DNA of 64,000 bases from Canna indica (Eukaryota; Streptophyta; Magnoliopsida; Zingiberales; Cannaceae), in assembly GCA_034359265.1 (NCBI GenBank), contig CP136890.1:37511001-37575000 (forward strand), written 5' to 3'. How positions within the stretch are numbered: the stretch's first letter is position 1; the number at the start of each line of letters is the position of its first letter. The notes below the pieces were generated by a model. The model did not search any database, was not told the DNA's origin, and saw only the letters and a program-made list of their open reading frames with translations. The position numbers and the translations under genes are program-made. This document shows, piece by piece, positions 21,167 to 32,033 of the stretch.

Positions 21167-21664
21167 AAACTTGGAGTGCTGTAGAAACTAAGCTCAAAAG
21201 GTCTTGAAAATGGCTCAGAATCGACTCGGCTTGGTTGGAGTCGGCTAGGAGAGCCGTCTTGGAGCTACCGGCTTGGAGCCGCCGGCTTGAGAGAAAAATT
21301 GGCGTCTGTCAAGGAGGCGCCCGATAAAAGGAGCGTGCGATCGTGTCGCACGTCTGCCTCATTGATCGAGCCTTTCTCTGGCACTTGAAGTGAGGCAATC
21401 AACGCATTTTCTTGACGCGTCTGCAAGCGCGTGAGGGAGGCACCTTCTCTCGGGCGAGATCGTGAGAGAGACGGTTAGCGGAAGTAGCCTGGTGCAGGAG
21501 CAGAATTCACCGTCTTCTCTCTGCTCATGAGAGACGGCGAACATTGGGCAAGCAGCGTGAAGACGCGGTGTGGAGGGCCGCCAAGAGATATGCGGTGCAA
21601 GGAAGAAAGAAGGAGAAAAAACTGGGGAAAAAAAAAAACTTAACCATTAGGGTTGCTCTTTGGC
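21167..21664 (-). other. copia B 5' leader
   Basis: Untranslated region between the primer site and gag, holding several short frames but nothing family-like. It includes G/C-rich inverted words (gccggcttggagccgccggc, around 21266-21285). Confidence 0.5.
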
Positions 21665-21817
21665 TGCTCTGATACCATGTTGAGACCCAAAAGTCCATTT
21701 TATTAATCATAGAAAAGGCCTATATATAAGCCAGAGACATCATAAGCTAAGCCTAGGAATAATATAAGCTAACATATGCTAATAATAAATATAATATAAA
21801 AACTATTATATTTAACA
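21665..21817 (-). repeat. copia B 5' LTR (140 bp) and primer-binding site
   Basis: TGTTGAG...TTTAACA at 21678-21817. The adjoining gctctgatacca (21665-21676) is the minus-strand primer site TGGTATCAGAGC, complementary to the 3' end of initiator tRNA-Met. Confidence 0.92.
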
Positions 21818-21822
21818 ACTCA

Positions 21823-22647
21823 AATAACACACTTCGTTTGGTCTAAGGACCCTTTTTCTCATTGCTTGTCGTCTTCTCCTTGCTTTTCTTCTTCTCTAAA
21901 ATTTTTGAATTGTTTTTCCCATACTGAAAGTGCTTCCCCTCGAGTTGGCTTAATACCAAGGTACTAGATGGTTGAGTGGGTGCTTGTCTCATTTCTTGGT
22001 TCCCATCAAAAGAGACTATCTCGTCGAAATATGTGATTTGGCTCAAAAAATCTCCTGTGCCCCATATAGCAAAATTTTCCACCATGCTTCAACCATCTTG
22101 AATTGGTTTCAAAATTACACGAAGGACATGCTAGTTCTCTTTTGGTACTCCATCTAGACAAATTACCATATGCAGGAAAATCATTAATGGTCCATAACAA
22201 ACCAGCATGCATTTGAAATACTACTTTACATGAAGAATCATACGTATCAACACCAACTTCCCATAATTTTTTCAACTCATCAATCAAAGGAATCATATAC
22301 ACATTTATATTGTCTCCCGGTTCCAGGGGCCGTGGAATAAGCATTGATAAGATTAAGGACTCTTGCTTCATGCAAATTCCTGGAGGTAAGTTATATGGAA
22401 TCAAAACAACCGGCCATGTACTATGTGTGACGTTCATTGTTCTAATTGCGTGGATCTGAGGCAAATTGTGGACATCGAAGTGCAAAATCTTTCCACGCCC
22501 TTGAATCTGCAGGGTGCCTCAGTAAGAGTAAGCCGTCTTTCTTACGACCTTCTTCATGCCATTTCATGTTCGAAGCCATGTATGAAGATGCGAACAACCT
22601 CTGAAGTCTCGAAATTAAAGGAAAATATCTCAAGAGTTTTGCAGGTT
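21823..22647 (-). pseudogene. CACTA-A TNP2 transposase, central part
   Basis: Minus strand: 22633-22442 reads MRYFPLISRLQRLFASSYMA, LLLRHPADSRAWKDF and FASDPRN. After a frame change near 22480 come PVVLIPYNLPPGICMKQES, LILSMLIPRPLEPG, INVYMIPLIDELKKLW, MHAGLLWTINDFPAYGNLS, STKRELACPSCN, LKHGGKFCYMGHRRFFEPNH and a frame change into the KILEKKKSKEKT basic stretch. It joins the N-terminal piece at 50592 (across gypsy D) and the C-terminal piece at 10526 (across copia B) in the order expected of one gene. Confidence 0.88.
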
Positions 22648-24009
22648 TGTAATATCCTAGATATTTTAATTATATTTTTCCTCCTATGGTTTATGTTTGC
22701 CAGCCTAGCGGACTAGTCTGAGGTCGAGCCGAGTCGACTCATGGTCCGGAGCGAGCTTACGAGCTAGGGGAACTAAGAATATGAATCTGAAAATTTTGTT
22801 TGCACAGATAAATTTATTTAATTTCATGTTGTATCTGTGCAAACAAAATTTTCAGGTCGAGCATGATTGTTTAATTATGTTGCATGTGGATGTGGATGTG
22901 CATTGTGTTTATATTTATTTATGGGATTAATTTGAGAGTAATTAAGCTTAGTTGTGTACAGAAATTGTGAAGGGAGGAGCCAGCCACCAGCCGCAGGAGC
23001 CGCCACCCCCCCCCCCTTTTCTCTCTCTCTTGCAAGCCGCCGCCCTCAAGCCCAGCCGCCGAGCCACTCCCATCTTCTTCCCCTCGGGTTTTATTTGGGT
23101 TCTTGAAGGCTTAGATGCTCTTGAATGTTTTCCACTAATCTCTGAAGTTTTCGCCGTTCTTTTTGATTGCTATGTTGAGGAGACCCTAAATCCTTCCCTA
23201 TGGGGTTCGGCAGCCCTAGGATGACCCTAGGGGTGCTCGGCCAAGGGTGGAGCAAGGGTGCCCTCAAGGTGTTCGATAAAATGCTCAAGTGAGAGATCTT
23301 GGTTATTTTGTAGTTTATATCTTGATTTGTTCATTTAAATGAGTTCTTATATGATCAAGCATGCTTTGTATGTAATGTGTGATTTTTGGAAAAATCATGA
23401 TTTTTTTTACAAAATATGAATCTTGATATTGATGCCATGAAGGTTTTTGAAGAAAGTTTCTTGATCATGATGCTTGGTTCTTGTTTATAGTACTTGTTGA
23501 TGCTTGTTAGCCTTGTTGTTAAGCATGGAAATTGAGAAATTTATCTCAAGATTTATATTATGTTTAAATGATAATTAAGGGCTTAATTTCTGAGAATTTA
23601 GGATTTATTTTCATGCTATGCTAAAAATTTGTTGTTGCTGGAATTTCATGATAAGATGATGAATTTGTGTTGTTTTTAAATTGCTTGCTGGGGTGTGTGT
23701 ATATCTCTGAACATAGTCATGTAATCTATCGTTTCGACCAAAAAATATAGTTTAGAAACATAGGACACACTCAGGAGACCTGATTCGGGTTAGATATATC
23801 AGTACTGGGCACAACAGTAAGCTAAAACAAAATCCAAAAACAAAATCCTAATCTTCATGATCTAAATTTTAATTGCATAATTAAAATTGGGCAAAGGATC
23901 ATCATAAACTATTATGAACCAACAAATAAAGTTTTGCATGAAATAAAACCGCACGGGTTCATGACATTGCAGGTCTAGGGAATGGGGTCGGGTATTGGAG
24001 TGTTGAGGC
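22648..24009 (+). repeat. gypsy D 5' LTR, first piece
   Basis: It matches the start of the 3' LTR (47681 on) but lacks about 400 bp present there after 47955 (the Pro-codon-like ccgccgcc leader). It also carries an extra inverted word (next entry). The frames at 22952-23224 and 23091-23288 are not genes. It stops at gttgaggc, where N1 entered. Confidence 0.9.
22787..22855. repeat. perfect 24-bp inverted repeat in the 5' LTR only
   Basis: ctgaaaattttg/tttgcacagata (22787-22810) is exactly reversed at 22832-22855, with a 21-bp loop. The 3' LTR has the left arm (about 47820) but not the right one. Confidence 0.95.
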
Positions 24010-25433
24010 ATTTGGCTGAAGGTTTATTCCTTCATGCTCTATTCTCTTCATGACTACTTTGATGATAACAAACCAAATCTATTTAACAAAATTCTTGAAG
24101 TATGAACATTGCAGGATCGATAAATAACAAGTCAAAGCGCGAAACGATCGATCTTGAAACAAATCAATGCGTGCACAAATGGCTTGGACAAATCAAAAGA
24201 AAATATGGAAAGTCTTTCAAGTTGAAGCACGCTGAAGAACGAAGCCGAAAAACATTGCGATAAATGAGAAAGCCAATATAAAAATTTCCAGCCTAGGTTC
24301 GATCGACCGGTCGGTCGATCGAATGATGCCACAAAATGGCAGTAGCCAATCGATCGACCTGTCGGTCGACCGAAGATGGTGAAGAAATCGGCACAAGGCT
24401 ATTTTGGTTGACTGGTCGGTCGACCGATTGAGGCCTAAAATTGGCAGAAAGTGCGTCGGTCGACCGGATTGTGGATCACTGAAGTTGTGACTCATTTGGT
24501 TGACCCGTCGGTCGACCGAACAGTGAGATTAATTCACAGAGAGCCAGCGGCCGCTGGGCGGTCGATCGGTCGGTTGACCAACAATCGACCAACAAGTGAC
24601 CGAACGACGAAAACAGCTAGTTTTCCGCCCATTCAGCTATCGTTTCATTGAGGGGTTATAAATATCCCTCTTCTAACTTCTTTTGCTCTCTTCTCCCTGA
24701 TAATTTGTGATGCAAAAAGCCTTCAAAGAGTGATTCCTTGCATCCTCCAAGTTTCAAAGTGACAAAATTCGTTAGACCTATCTCTTGATCCCTCATCACC
24801 AAAGAGTTCTCCTTCAAAGTGTTCGTCAAGGGTGCTATGCTCGGAAAGAAGAGGCATTTATTTGTGATAACTTTTTATTACTCTTCTTGTAATAAAACTT
24901 GTTTTTAATTTGTTTTTCAATTCATTGTATTTGAATTTGTAAGAAGACATAGTGTTAGGTCTTGGATGTAAGTGGTTACCTTAGTGTAGAAGGTGTAAAG
25001 CCATTTGTGTAAACATAGCTTACTAGGATTAGTTGAGGTGTCCCTTATGGTTGAGGTGGAAGAGTGCTCTCGCTAAGACGGCGGAGACTTCCGAGTGTGG
25101 AAGTGCTTTAGATTGAGAGTGAGACTCTTCGGGTCAAAGTCCTCTTTGTAAGGGAACCAATTTAATCTAGTAAACTTAGTTTGTAAATCCTAAGCAGGTA
25201 GCTTAGGTAGTGGAGTAGGCATTGTGGGCGAACCACTATAAATCAGTGTGTTAGCATTGATATTTAGCTTGTGCTTAATTGTCTTATTTTTTTTCTGCAT
25301 CTAGTCGATAAATAGCAATTTGCCTAAGTAATTAAAGAAACGTTTAAAAATGAAATTAGGCAATAAGAATTAGTAAACACAGTATTCATCCCCCCTCTAG
25401 TGTGCCATTTCACCCAACAATTGGTATCAGAGC
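24010..25433 (+). repeat. N1 5' LTR (1410 bp) and primer-binding site
   Basis: The start has decayed (attt for tgtt at 24010-24013); the end is cacccaaca at 25419. tggtatcagagc (25422-25433) is complementary to initiator tRNA-Met. A block rich in ggtcgacc words lies at 24300-24600. Confidence 0.88.
24298..24610. repeat. palindromic GGTCGACC / CGGTCGA array in the N1 5' LTR
   Basis: Pairs such as gatcgaccggtcggtcgatc, gtcgacctgtcggtcgaccg and gactggtcggtcgaccga recur every 40-70 bp, separated by different spacers (atggtgaagaaatcggcac; ggcctaaaattggcag). Each pair can form a hairpin. Equivalent arrays lie at 30855-31200, 33875-34320, 40795-41250, 45040-45245 and 55065-55135. Confidence 0.85.
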
Positions 25434-25559
25434 AGGTCGTAGATTGTGATTTCACCATCCCTTCTACAATTTGTCTCGATCCTAAAATTGCAGTAGAATC
25501 GGTAGTATCTTCACCTCCTAGGTTCGATGAATAGAACTTTGGTCTTTGAAAGTCTAGGA

Positions 25560-26890
25560 TGTACACCTACATGAAGACTAGAGGTTTTGTTGTGTATAAT
25601 ATGTTAAAATTTGAATACACTTTTCCTTAGATTGACATGCATGATTGGAGCGAACTTGATAAGAAAATGTTTCAATTTATTGGAGAAGCTATGAATTGCA
25701 TATTTTGTGCCATACCAAATAGTATTCTTGAAAAACTTATGCATTGTTGAATGGCTTTTGATTTATGGGCTACTTTAAATGTTTTATATGAGTATGCCAA
25801 AACTGAAGAGATTGATACTTTTGATGAAGGTGGTGATGACAATGGTCACTCACCTACTACTAATCTTAATCTTGATGCGCACAGCTCATCTAGTCAAAGG
25901 AGTAGCTCCAATAGCCGAAAAAGAAAGGTAGTATGTCATGCATGCAGGGAAATGGGGCATGTAAAGAAAAACTGTCCTTCCATGAAGAATAAGGCAAAGA
26001 AGAGGTCAAACGCTTCGACATCATCATCTTATTCAAGTGAAGCATCCTCTTGCCATGACTATGAAGCCATCTCAAAAGATTACCTCATGAATGATAACAA
26101 TGAGGTACACCACTCTCCTTCTAGTCGTATTAATGAAAATGATAGCACTAAGTCATCTAGCCCTCATGATTTGCTTTATGATGAATTAATGGATGAGTAC
26201 AAAAATATGTATGCCTTGCTAATTAAAAAGGATAAGGAAAATAAAAGGTTAAAGAAAGAAAATGAGACGCTTAATTCTTGCTTGCTTGAGTCAAAATTGG
26301 AGAATGAAAAATTGAAATCTAGGTCATTTGAGTCATGTCATGATGATATGAAACTTGAGATTAAGGACTTAAAATATAGAAATGATAATTTAAAAAATGA
26401 AAATAGCATGTTAAAAACTCAATTGCATGCTATTCAAAAATCCATGAATGATTTGAAAAGTGAGGTTATTTTCTTGAATAAGATGGTAAATGAACTCAAA
26501 AATGCCTCATCTACTAAAAACACTAGAATGAGAAATGCTTATGTAAAGAATCACAATGTTCATCATCACTCTCATACTAAGCATTCCACCATTAAACCTC
26601 ATGTTCAAAAGAAGAATGTCTCATTTAAGAATGCTCATGTTCATCATAGCTCACATGTCAAGCATTCTAGTGATAAATCACATGTCCATAGGGAAAATAA
26701 AAAGTTTCATGGACATTGTTTTTGTTGTGGGACATATGGCCATACAATCTATGATTGTGCATTTAAGAGGAATCCAAGTGTTGCTAAGACACTTTGGATA
26801 CCTAGGCCAACTAATCCCCAAGGACTCAAAGCCATTTGGGTACAAAAGTTTTCTTGCTCTATTGTAGGGGGAGGTACCACACAAGGGTAA
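25560..26890 (+). pseudogene. N1 gag (UBN2-like, two CCHC knuckles)
   Basis: The N-terminal piece (25620-25747) reads DMHDWSELDKKMFQFIGEAM and CAIPNSILEKLMHC, then a TGA stop (25748-25750). The frame resumes at once as MAFDLWATLNVLYEYA and is open for 379 codons. The first knuckle, CHACREMGHVKKNC, is at residues 62-75. A Ser-rich linker and a charged coiled-coil region follow at about 150-250 (DKENKRLKKENETLNSCLLE). A His-rich stretch (265-315) precedes the second knuckle CFCCGTYGHTIYDC. The end, RNPSVAKTLWIP...PQGLKAIWVQK, parallels copia F gag (RNPHARFTWVP...TQGPKKIWVPK). Expected to bind and package RNA. One stop; otherwise well kept. Confidence 0.85.
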
Positions 26891-28177
26891 AGGAGATTTA
26901 AGAATTGAAGTTGACCAATGAGTTGAAGGAAGGATCCCTACATGGTTGCAACTTCAAAGTCTTCACCTAGACTAGATGCCTATGGTAAAGTTGGCATCAA
27001 ATACTTTGGTATCATCTTCTAATCATCTTTGATCTACTTGAGTTGATGTTTTTGATACTATGCATAATTCGGTTGAGCTTTTCTCGCTCTTGACAAGAGT
27101 CTTTTAAAAATAAAAATGATTTTGATTTTTGATTTCCCGATCTCTTCGGATACCTATGTGGCCTGTAATGGGCCTAAGCGACCTTGCGGTTCTAAATCGT
27201 AGGCTTATTATTGGCCTTTTGGTTTTCAACCAATAGAAAGGGTTGGAGATCATGTTTTCATTAATATTATATTTGTGATCTCTTAAAAAATCATTTTGGA
27301 TTCATGACAACATATTTTAAAACGAATCTCAAACTAGTCGGCAAAGCGGACTTTGAAAATGATACTTGATTTCTCCCTTTGCTATTTGGTTTGGATTACT
27401 TTCTAGTAGCTTTGTTTTCATGAAATCTACTAATGAAGTCTACTTGCAAGTTATGAATGTTAATGGAAGACTAAACTGCCATGAAGAAAATTTAAATGTA
27501 AATGACAAGTTTGGCAAGACTCCAAGAATGAGGTATGAGTTTAAATTTGGCATAATCTTTGTAGAATATTGAATGTTCATGCTCTCATGATGTCTCTATA
27601 CTCATGATTATTTTTGAATGCCAAATCTATGAAGTTACATGAGTTGGTAAAACCTTGATATCTTAAGAAATTTCATGATATTTTGATCGATTGAAATTTG
27701 CTCTAAGTTAAAATTCACATTAGAGACTATCATTTTGAGCTAGTAGTTGGAAAACATATTTAGATTTACTCATATTAAGTGCTCATGTGTCTATACTTGA
27801 AAAAACCATGAGTATAGGTTAAGGATTGATTTAGCAACTTCATAGTAATATGCTTGTCTTTTGAACGAAATGATACTAAGATACAATTCTTGACCAAATG
27901 ATATTATCTTTGTCTCAAACTTAACATACATGCTTTAAATGATCATATGTTGGTATCTAGAAAGTTTGAACAAAATCTGAAATCGTTGGACTAATGACTC
28001 GTATTTACAAAAATGCCACTGAGAACTTGTAGAGTTTCTAGAAAATTGTAGAGATATCCTTTTTGAGTGATTCTTAATTTTTTGGAATCCTCATGAAGTC
28101 TAGTTCATGTGGGAAAAAATTCATAAAATTTAAATATACACATCTCTCAAAAATAATTTTTCCTTAAGGGTTAAAAA
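26891..28177 (+). other. N1 non-coding interior
   Basis: About 1.3 kb without family-like frames where integrase and RT would lie in an autonomous copia. It is AT-rich, with only short chance frames (27366-27572). I see no residual integrase or RT motif. Confidence 0.5.
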
Positions 28178-28205
28178 CTCATGGCAGATCGAGCGGTCGA
28201 TCGAC

Positions 28206-30143
28206 ATGCGACCGCCCGATCGACCAGCGGACGGAAAACAAATCGGTTCGTCCATTTTTCTGCCAGATTTAATCCAGACCCTTCAACCCAAGTTCTTAAG
28301 CCCGAAACTAGGGCTTCCTTGCCCATTCAACCGGCTACTAAACCCTTCTTTCCTTGCTTCTAGGCTTTCTACTTCCTCTCCAAGGTAAATTACTTGATCT
28401 TTAGCTCCCATTCATAAGTTTATACTCAATGTTGAGTGGATCCCTCATCTCTTCTTCTCTCAATGTCTTGATTAATCCATAAAAATTATGATTCATATTT
28501 CTTTTTCTTGGATGATGATTTTCTTTGGCTTGTTTACCTCAAAAACAAGTTTTTGGAGAAGAATAATCAAATATCTCATGTTTTTTTTTAATGATTCAAC
28601 ATTTATTTCATTTTTTCTTTAAATGACTCAAAAAACAAGTTTTTTTTCTTTCTCTCATGAGTTATCCTCAACATTTATTTTGTCTTTCTTAAAAAGGATT
28701 TTTTTTTCAATTAAAAAAAAATTCATCCTTATCTAGCCAATATAAAAGTTTCTTTTAAATGACTCAAATGTATGTGTGCTCTTTTATTTGTGGCTCACTT
28801 GATATTTTTGGATCTTATCTTTTTTTTCTTTTTTTCTTTTTTTTTTCATATTGAGATTTAATGTTAAAATCCTTTTTTTAGGGGGTCTTGCATGAATCTA
28901 TGTCGATCTTAAAAATGCTTCCTCTCTTTACTTTAAAAGCATACATCTCTCATCAAAACTAATCATCTACACATCATCCTAATTGTCTTGCAGAATAGCA
29001 CCCAAGACAAAGCTCCCAAGATTACCCGATAACCTTTTAACCTCTTTAGGCAAGACACAAGCTCCTAGGTTTGCAGATAGGGCCATTCTACAAACTCGTC
29101 CAGTTAACTTAGGTGACCTAGAACAATTTGACATTAGAAGTAAACTTGCTAGCACGGGATGGGTAGAGTTTATAGGAAAGCAAGTACCTGTATGTCTCAT
29201 TCTGATAAAAGCCTTTTTCTCCAACCTTATGATAGAAAAGGCAAGATACGGTGATGAACTAATTCTTCGATCTGAAATCTTAGGAAAATCTATAGTAATC
29301 ACCGAATCAGACATTAATGATGCATTTGGGTTTCCTCTATTAGGAAGACCAGTTTATAAGATATCCACACACCGCTTTCATGAGGAGTTTCCTACTCATG
29401 AAGTTGTATCAGCCATCTGTCCTGAGGATTATCAGGGAATGATCCCTACCCAAAGCATCAAACTTTCAACCACTGCCAGGATTATGCACCTCATCATTTC
29501 ATATAATATTCTTCCAAGAGCAGGTCATTAAGATGAGGTCACTACTATGAGTTCTAGGGTACTCTTCTTTGCCATGTCTCGCATACCCATAGATGTCCCT
29601 GATCTCATCCTTCGATATAAAGCTGATGTTCATGCCTCCAGAAAACAAGCCTTACCATATGCCTCCCTGATTTCACACTTTATATATGCAGCTGGGGTAA
29701 ATAAGTCTAGATTATTTGAAGTAGACCCCGTACCCAAACACATATATTCATCCTCTCTTAACCGCATGAAGATCCTTGAAAATCAGCATGGTAAGAGAAT
29801 GCGGAGGGCTCCTGAGGATCTCACTGATCATGACATGACCATGGAGGCGGGCGAAGCTGGTGGAAGTTCATCATCCGACACTCCCCTTTCGCGTCTAGGT
29901 GATCTGGAGCATCGCTTTGCTCAGTTTCACATCAACCAGTTAGAATGGAACAAAGGAACAAGAGAGCGCCTAGATGAGTACGGCCGTCAGATGGACGAGT
30001 ATAGTATAATGATCAATGAGTATGGCTGGCGCATAGATGAGTATGGTCAACGCGTTGACCAATACGGTCAACAAGTGGATGAGATGTGGCAATACTATCA
30101 GTCGCATCTACCACCTCCACCACCACCACTAGAGGATGATTAG
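28206..30143 (+). pseudogene. N1 extra ORF ('putative plant transposon protein' type), probable two-exon gene with one stop
   Basis: The main open part is 28995-30143, one frame with a single TAA at 29529-29531. The first 200 codons (LPRLPDNLLTSLGKTQAPRF, STGWVEFIGKQVPVCLILIK, FFSNLMIEKARYGDELILR, VITESDINDAFGFP, TARIMHLIISYNILPRAGH) resemble the domain called 'putative plant transposon protein' in annotated plant genomes (from memory). The tail has heptad-like repeats (DEYGRQM, DEYSIMI, NEYGWRI, DEYGQRV, DQYGQQV), about 29970-30090, then a proline run. The frame opens without an ATG right after a stop, but ttgtcttgcag at 28983-28993 looks like a splice acceptor after a T-rich tract. A donor ag|gtaaat lies at 28383-28389, and an ATG frame from 28206 reaches that donor in matching phase. 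Function unknown. Confidence 0.6.
28385..28993 (+). other. predicted intron in the N1 extra ORF
   Basis: It runs from GT at 28385 (ccaag|gtaaat) to AG at 28993 (ttgtcttgcag|aat). The interior is very T-rich (28560-28870). Removing it keeps the frame between the 28206 ATG and the long ORF. Prediction only. Confidence 0.45.
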
Positions 30144-30565
30144 TCTTATTTGATGTTTTGATGTTATCTCCTGGACTTGTATTTGATGATCGACTTTATA
30201 TGTATTGGCAAACTCCTTATCATGATTGAATATTGTTGATGGTTAGTAATGTAAGTGGTATTTGATGTTTGAATGACATGCTAATGTAGAGTTGTTTTGT
30301 TTTGAAACTTGCTATGTTTGAAATCTTTTTTGGATGCATGACAAAAGGGGGAGAGTTATCATATATAGTATGGCATGATGATAGAGGGAGAGTTAGAAAT
30401 ATATGCATAATGATAGGGGGAGCACTAAATACAAAATGAATACTTCATTCCTTTTAATGTTCTCATATATCCATCTATAAAACTCATGCTACATACTAAT
30501 TGACAAATACTATATTCTCTTGCTCTTTATCGTCAATGGTTTGTCATCATCGAAAAGGCGGAGAT

Positions 30566-32028
30566 TGTTGGCTGAAGGTTTATTCCTTCATGCTCTATTC
30601 TCTTCATGACTATTTTGATGATAACAAACCAAATCTATTTAACAAAATTCTTAAAGTATGAACATTGCAGGACCGATAAATAACAAGTCAAAGCGTGAAA
30701 CAATCGATCTTGAAACAAATCAATGCGTGCACAAATGGCTTGGACAAATCAAAAGAAAACATGGAAAGTCTTTCAATTTGAAGCACACTGAAGAACGAAG
30801 CCGGAAAACAAAGCGCAAAACGAGAAAGCCAAGATAAAAATTTCCAGCCTAGGTGCGGTCGACCGGTCGGTCGACCGAATGGTGTTGAATATTGGCAGTA
30901 GCCAATTTGGTCGACCGGTTGATCGACCGAATGATGCCACAAAATGGCAGTAGCCTATCCATCGACCTGTCGGTCAACCAAAGATGGTGAAGAAATCGGC
31001 ACAAGGCTATTTCGGTCGACCGGTCGGTCGACCGATCGAGGCCTAAAATTGGCAGAAAGTGCGTCGGTCGATCGGATTGAGGATCACTGAAGTCGGGACT
31101 CATTTGGTCAACCTGTCGATCAACCAAATAGTGTGATTAATTCACAGAGAGCCAGTGATCGCTGGGCGGTCGATCGGTCGATCGATCGACGATCGACTGA
31201 CAAGCGACCGAACGGTGAAAACGACTAGTTTTTCGCCCGTTGAGCTGTCGTTTCATTGAGAGGTTATAAATATCCCTCTTATAACTTCTTTTGCTCTCTT
31301 CTCCCAGATAATTTGTGATGCAAAAAGCGTCCAAAGAGTGATTCCTTGCATCCTCCAAGTTTCAAAGTGACAAAATTCGTTAGACCTAGCTCTTGATTCC
31401 TCATCACCAAAGAGTTCTCCTTCAAAGGGTTCGTCAAGGGTGCTAGGCTCAGATAGAAGAGACATTTATTTGTGATAAGTTTTTATTCCTCTTCTTGTAA
31501 TAAAACTTGTTTTTAATTTGTTTTTCAATTCATTGTACTTGAATTTGTAAGAAGACCTAGTGTTAGGTCTTGGATGTAAGTGGTTACCTTAGTGTAGAAG
31601 GTGTAAAGCCACTTGTGTAAACATAACTTACTAGGATTAGTTGAGGTGTCCCTTAGTGTTGAGGTGGAAGAGTGCTCTCGGTAAGAAGGCGGAGACTTCC
31701 GGGTGTGGAAGTGCCTTAGATTGAGAGTGAGACTCTTCGGGTCAAAGTCCTCTTTGTAAGGGAACCAATTTAATCTAGTAAACTTAGTTTGGAAATCCTA
31801 AGCGGGGTGCTTAGGTAGTGGAGTATGCATTGGGGCCGAACCACTATAAATCAGTGTGTTAGCATTGATATTTGGCTTGTGCTTAATTGTCTTATTTTTG
31901 TTTCCGCATCTAGTCGATAAATAGCAATTTGCCTAAGTAATGAAAGAAACGTTTAAAATCGGAATTAGGCAATAAGAATTAGTAAACACACTATTCACCC
32001 CCCCTCTAGTGTGCCATTTCACCCAACA
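30566..32028 (+). repeat. N1 3' LTR (1463 bp)
   Basis: TGTTGGCTGAAGG at 30566 to cacccaaca at 32028. It has the same body as the 5' LTR, with an extra ~50 bp repeat of the cggtcgaccg / ggcagtagcc unit at 30880-30950. The GTCGACC array is at 30855-31200. Minus-strand frames here are shadows of the array. Confidence 0.92.
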
Positions 32029-32033
32029 GAGAC

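Larger units (their letters stand above)
10527..21817 (-). mobile_element. Ty1/copia element B, minus strand, short LTRs
   Basis: The LTRs start TGTTGAG and end TTTAACA at 10527-10634 and 21678-21817; the five flanking bases are gctca on the left and actca on the right. The minus-strand polypurine tract (complement of ctccccctcaag, 10635-10646) adjoins the left LTR, and the primer-binding site (complement of gctctgatacca, 21665-21676) adjoins the right one. Gene order gag, protease, integrase, RT, RNase H identifies copia. The element landed inside the CACTA-A transposase. Its RT gene was later split by the solo LTR at 11744-18103. Confidence 0.93.
24005..32033 (+). mobile_element. N1: non-autonomous copia-like LTR element with gag and an extra ORF
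   Basis: The LTRs at 24010-25419 and 30566-32028 end ...cacccaaca; the flanking bases are gaggc (24005-24009) and gagac (32029-32033). The primer site is at 25422-25433 and the polypurine tract gaaaaggcggaga just before 30566. The inside holds a copia-type gag, about 1.3 kb of non-coding DNA and a spliced-looking ORF of a plant-transposon-associated type. No integrase, RT or RNase H is visible. LTR ends, primer site and gag C-terminus resemble copia F, which could be the kind of partner that moved it. Confidence 0.85.

Noticed and set aside
25422..25433. tRNA-like words (tggtatcagagc) considered as tRNA gene pieces
   Set aside because: They are 12-base primer-binding sites next to LTRs, without a tRNA fold.
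28181..28363. Alternative 60-codon frame starting at atg 28181
   Set aside because: Overlaps the 28206 frame but reaches a stop before the putative donor, so it cannot join the downstream ORF.
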